Source of the DNA: CAYYHA01 sp964471535
GTDB lineage: Bacteria; Myxococcota; Myxococcia; SLRQ01
Length of the DNA: 24,577 bases
Assembly (NCBI GenBank): GCA_964471535.1
Contig: CAYYHA010000042.1
Span: forward strand, 1-24,577
Reading direction: 5' to 3'
Shown: in pieces, positions 23,223 through 24,577 of the stretch
Layout of the letters: every line of letters begins with the position of its first letter
How positions within the stretch are numbered: the stretch's first letter is position 1
Program-made: the position numbers and the translations under genes
Notes under the pieces: model-generated
The model's database searches: none
The model's input: only the letters and a program-made list of their open reading frames with translations
What the model was told of the DNA's origin: nothing

Positions 23223-24493
23223 GACATCGCTCCCTTCGTTCTCTCGAGGTCTTCCGGCAGCGTCGCAAGCGACACCACCGGTCCCTCGCCTTCCTCTCGC
23301 ATGGGCTTCAGGCGCGCCGTGCCCGATGCGATCTCGTCCGGGCCCACCACCAGCACGTACTGCGCACCCGTCTTGTCGGCCCAACGCATCTGACTCTTCA
23401 CGCTGCCTCTCCGGTGGTCCACGTCCGCGGGGATGCCCCGCGCCCGCACCGCCTCGCACAGACGGAAGCAGACCCGGTAGGCTTCATCGCCGCCCGCGGC
23501 GACCAGGGCCACCCAAGGCCGGGGTCCCGGCGGCGCGAGCCCCTCTGGGAGGAGCGCGAGGAGCCGCTCCAGGCCCAGGGCGAAGCCGAAGGCCGGCGTG
23601 TCGGGCCCTCCGAGCTGCCGCACCAGCCCGTCGTAACGCCCCCCGCCGGCCACGGCGTTCTGCGCCCCCAGCGCGCCGCTTTGGAACTCGAAGCAGGTTC
23701 GGTTGTAGTAGTCCAGCCCGCGCACCAGCCGCGGAGCGACCTGGTAGGGCACCCCCGCCTCGTCGAGAAAGGCCTTGACCTCCTCGAAGTGGGCCCGGGC
23801 CGCCTCCGAGACGTGCTCGAGGATGGGCGGCGCGCTGTCGAGCACCGGCTGGCATCCCGGATTCTTGCAGTCGAGCGCGCGCAGGGGGTTGGTCTCGAGG
23901 CGGCGCCGGCAGTCGGCGCACAGCGTCTCCACGTGTGCCCGGAGGTGTCGCGAGAGCAGATCCAGGTAGCCCGGCCGCGTGTCGGGGTCCCCGAGCGTGT
24001 TCACGAGCAGGCTCACGTTCGGAAGCTGGAAGCTCTGGCGAAGGAGGCGATCGAGGAGGAGAATCTGCTCGGCATCGATGCTCGGTGCGGCGGCACCGAA
24101 GGCCTCGCAGCCCACCTGCCAGAACTGCCGGTAGCGCCCCTTCTGCACCGCTTCGTAGCGGAACATGGGGCCGAGGTACCACCACTTCGTCAGGGGCTCG
24201 CGGCTGCTCACCGCGTGCTCGATGTAGGCACGGACGGCCCCGGCGGTGCCCTCGGGACGCAGGGAGAGACTGCGACCCTTGCGATCGGTGAAGGTGTACA
24301 TCTCCTTGCCCACGATGTCGGTGTCCTCGCCGATCGAGCGGGCGAAGAGCTCGGTCCGTTCGAGGACCGGCGTGCGCACCTCCTGGTACCCGTAGCGCTC
24401 GAAGGCCTCCCGGAATCGCGCCTCCACCCACTGCCAGGCCGGGGTGCGATCGGGGAGCAGGTCGTGCATCCCTCGTACGCCGCGGATCTTCAC
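23219..24493 (-). CDS. hisS: Histidyl-tRNA synthetase
   Basis: 424 residues from a GTG at 24493, normal for bacterial HisRS, which charges tRNA-His. The start matches the family N-terminus (MKIRGVRGMHDLLP). Class II motifs are present: motif 1 around YGYQEVRTPVLERTELF (34-50), LRPEGTAGAVRAY (78-90), motif 2 FRYEAVQKGRYRQFWQVG (111-128), the HisA loop RLVRGLDYYNRTCFEF (255-270) and motif 3 AFGFALGLERLL (301-312). The insertion domain has four Cys (192, 195, 209, 214) in LCADCRRRLETNPLRALDCK, a possible metal site common in this HisRS type. The C-terminal anticodon domain ends RTKGAMS. The frame stays open to the window edge, but the upstream residues (arginine/proline-rich) do not look coding. 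It overlaps the TlpA-like gene by 4 bases. Confidence 0.97.
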   Translation of the reverse strand: MKIRGVRGMHDLLPDRTPAWQWVEARFREAFERYGYQEVRTPVLERTELFARSIGEDTDIVGKEMYTFTDRKGRSLSLRPEGTAGAVRAYIEHAVSSREPLTKWWYLGPMFRYEAVQKGRYRQFWQVGCEAFGAAAPSIDAEQILLLDRLLRQSFQLPNVSLLVNTLGDPDTRPGYLDLLSRHLRAHVETLCADCRRRLETNPLRALDCKNPGCQPVLDSAPPILEHVSEAARAHFEEVKAFLDEAGVPYQVAPRLVRGLDYYNRTCFEFQSGALGAQNAVAGGGRYDGLVRQLGGPDTPAFGFALGLERLLALLPEGLAPPGPRPWVALVAAGGDEAYRVCFRLCEAVRARGIPADVDHRRGSVKSQMRWADKTGAQYVLVVGPDEIASGTARLKPMREEGEGPVVSLATLPEDLERTKGAMS

Positions 24494-24577
24494 GCGGCTG
24501 TTCTCGCCTGCGGGCCCGGTGGCGTCAACCGACGTCGGCCCATCCGCCCGCGGGCGGCGCCGCGCACGTCCCGGCAC

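Noticed and set aside
24494..24577. N-terminal extension of hisS to the right window edge
   Set aside because: The extra 28 residues are Arg/Pro/Gly-rich and precede the normal HisRS N-terminus (KIRGVRGMHD); the GTG at 24493 matches the family start.

Overview
This is a 24.6 kb stretch of a strongly GC-rich bacterial chromosome (roughly 70% G+C by eye, with third codon positions almost always G or C). It is densely packed with housekeeping and metabolic genes. I see no insertion sequences, phage genes, CRISPR arrays or integration sites. The best clue to the organism is a 17-base operator in front of lexA that fits the Myxococcus xanthus LexA-box consensus (as I remember it) at 15 of 17 positions. 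Together with abundant lipoproteins, a standalone sigma-70 region 1.1 protein and a four-cysteine YggX-like protein, it points to Myxococcota. A run of 10 N inside one gene shows a draft or scaffolded assembly.

Layout. Positions 1-931 (minus) hold most of a multi-pass membrane protein that runs off the left edge. It is divergent from lexA (1102-1911, plus), whose promoter carries the SOS operator. Convergent to lexA is a minus-strand pair: a TPR lipoprotein and a short-chain fatty acid transporter that contains the N run and an extra membrane block. A tRNA-Val(CAC) with a clear promoter and a strong hairpin follows. Next, all on minus, is a tightly coupled set read as UvrD-type helicase, BamC-like lipoprotein, C-terminally short Hsp70 and small coiled-coil protein (10101 down to 5349). 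A small membrane protein, the YggX-like gene, the sigma-1.1 domain protein overlapping ftsH, and a Nudix hydrolase occupy 10196-14040.

From 14118 the plus strand carries histidine degradation genes hutU and hutI (overlapping by 4 bases), then a class II glutamine amidotransferase, a DUF4442 hotdog protein and an OsmC-like protein. The OsmC-like gene runs 55 bases into the convergent tsaE. The rest is minus strand. hisS, a TlpA-like thioredoxin and a lipoprotein are chained by 4-base stop/start overlaps. After a gap, pdxJ, nnr and tsaE are chained the same way.

The most interesting items are not a classical defence or mobile system. They are: (1) repeated TAnnnT-like -10 boxes placed 6-7 bases before ATG codons that lack a Shine-Dalgarno sequence, suggesting leaderless mRNAs; (2) a free-standing sigma-70 region 1.1 domain overlapping ftsH; (3) a 35-base near-perfect inverted repeat directly abutting the mutT-like start codon, between it and divergent hutU; (4) substitutions at predicted metal-binding positions of the Nudix enzyme (Glu to Lys) and HutI (Asp to Asn); and (5) the SOS operator placed exactly between the -35 and -10 boxes of lexA.
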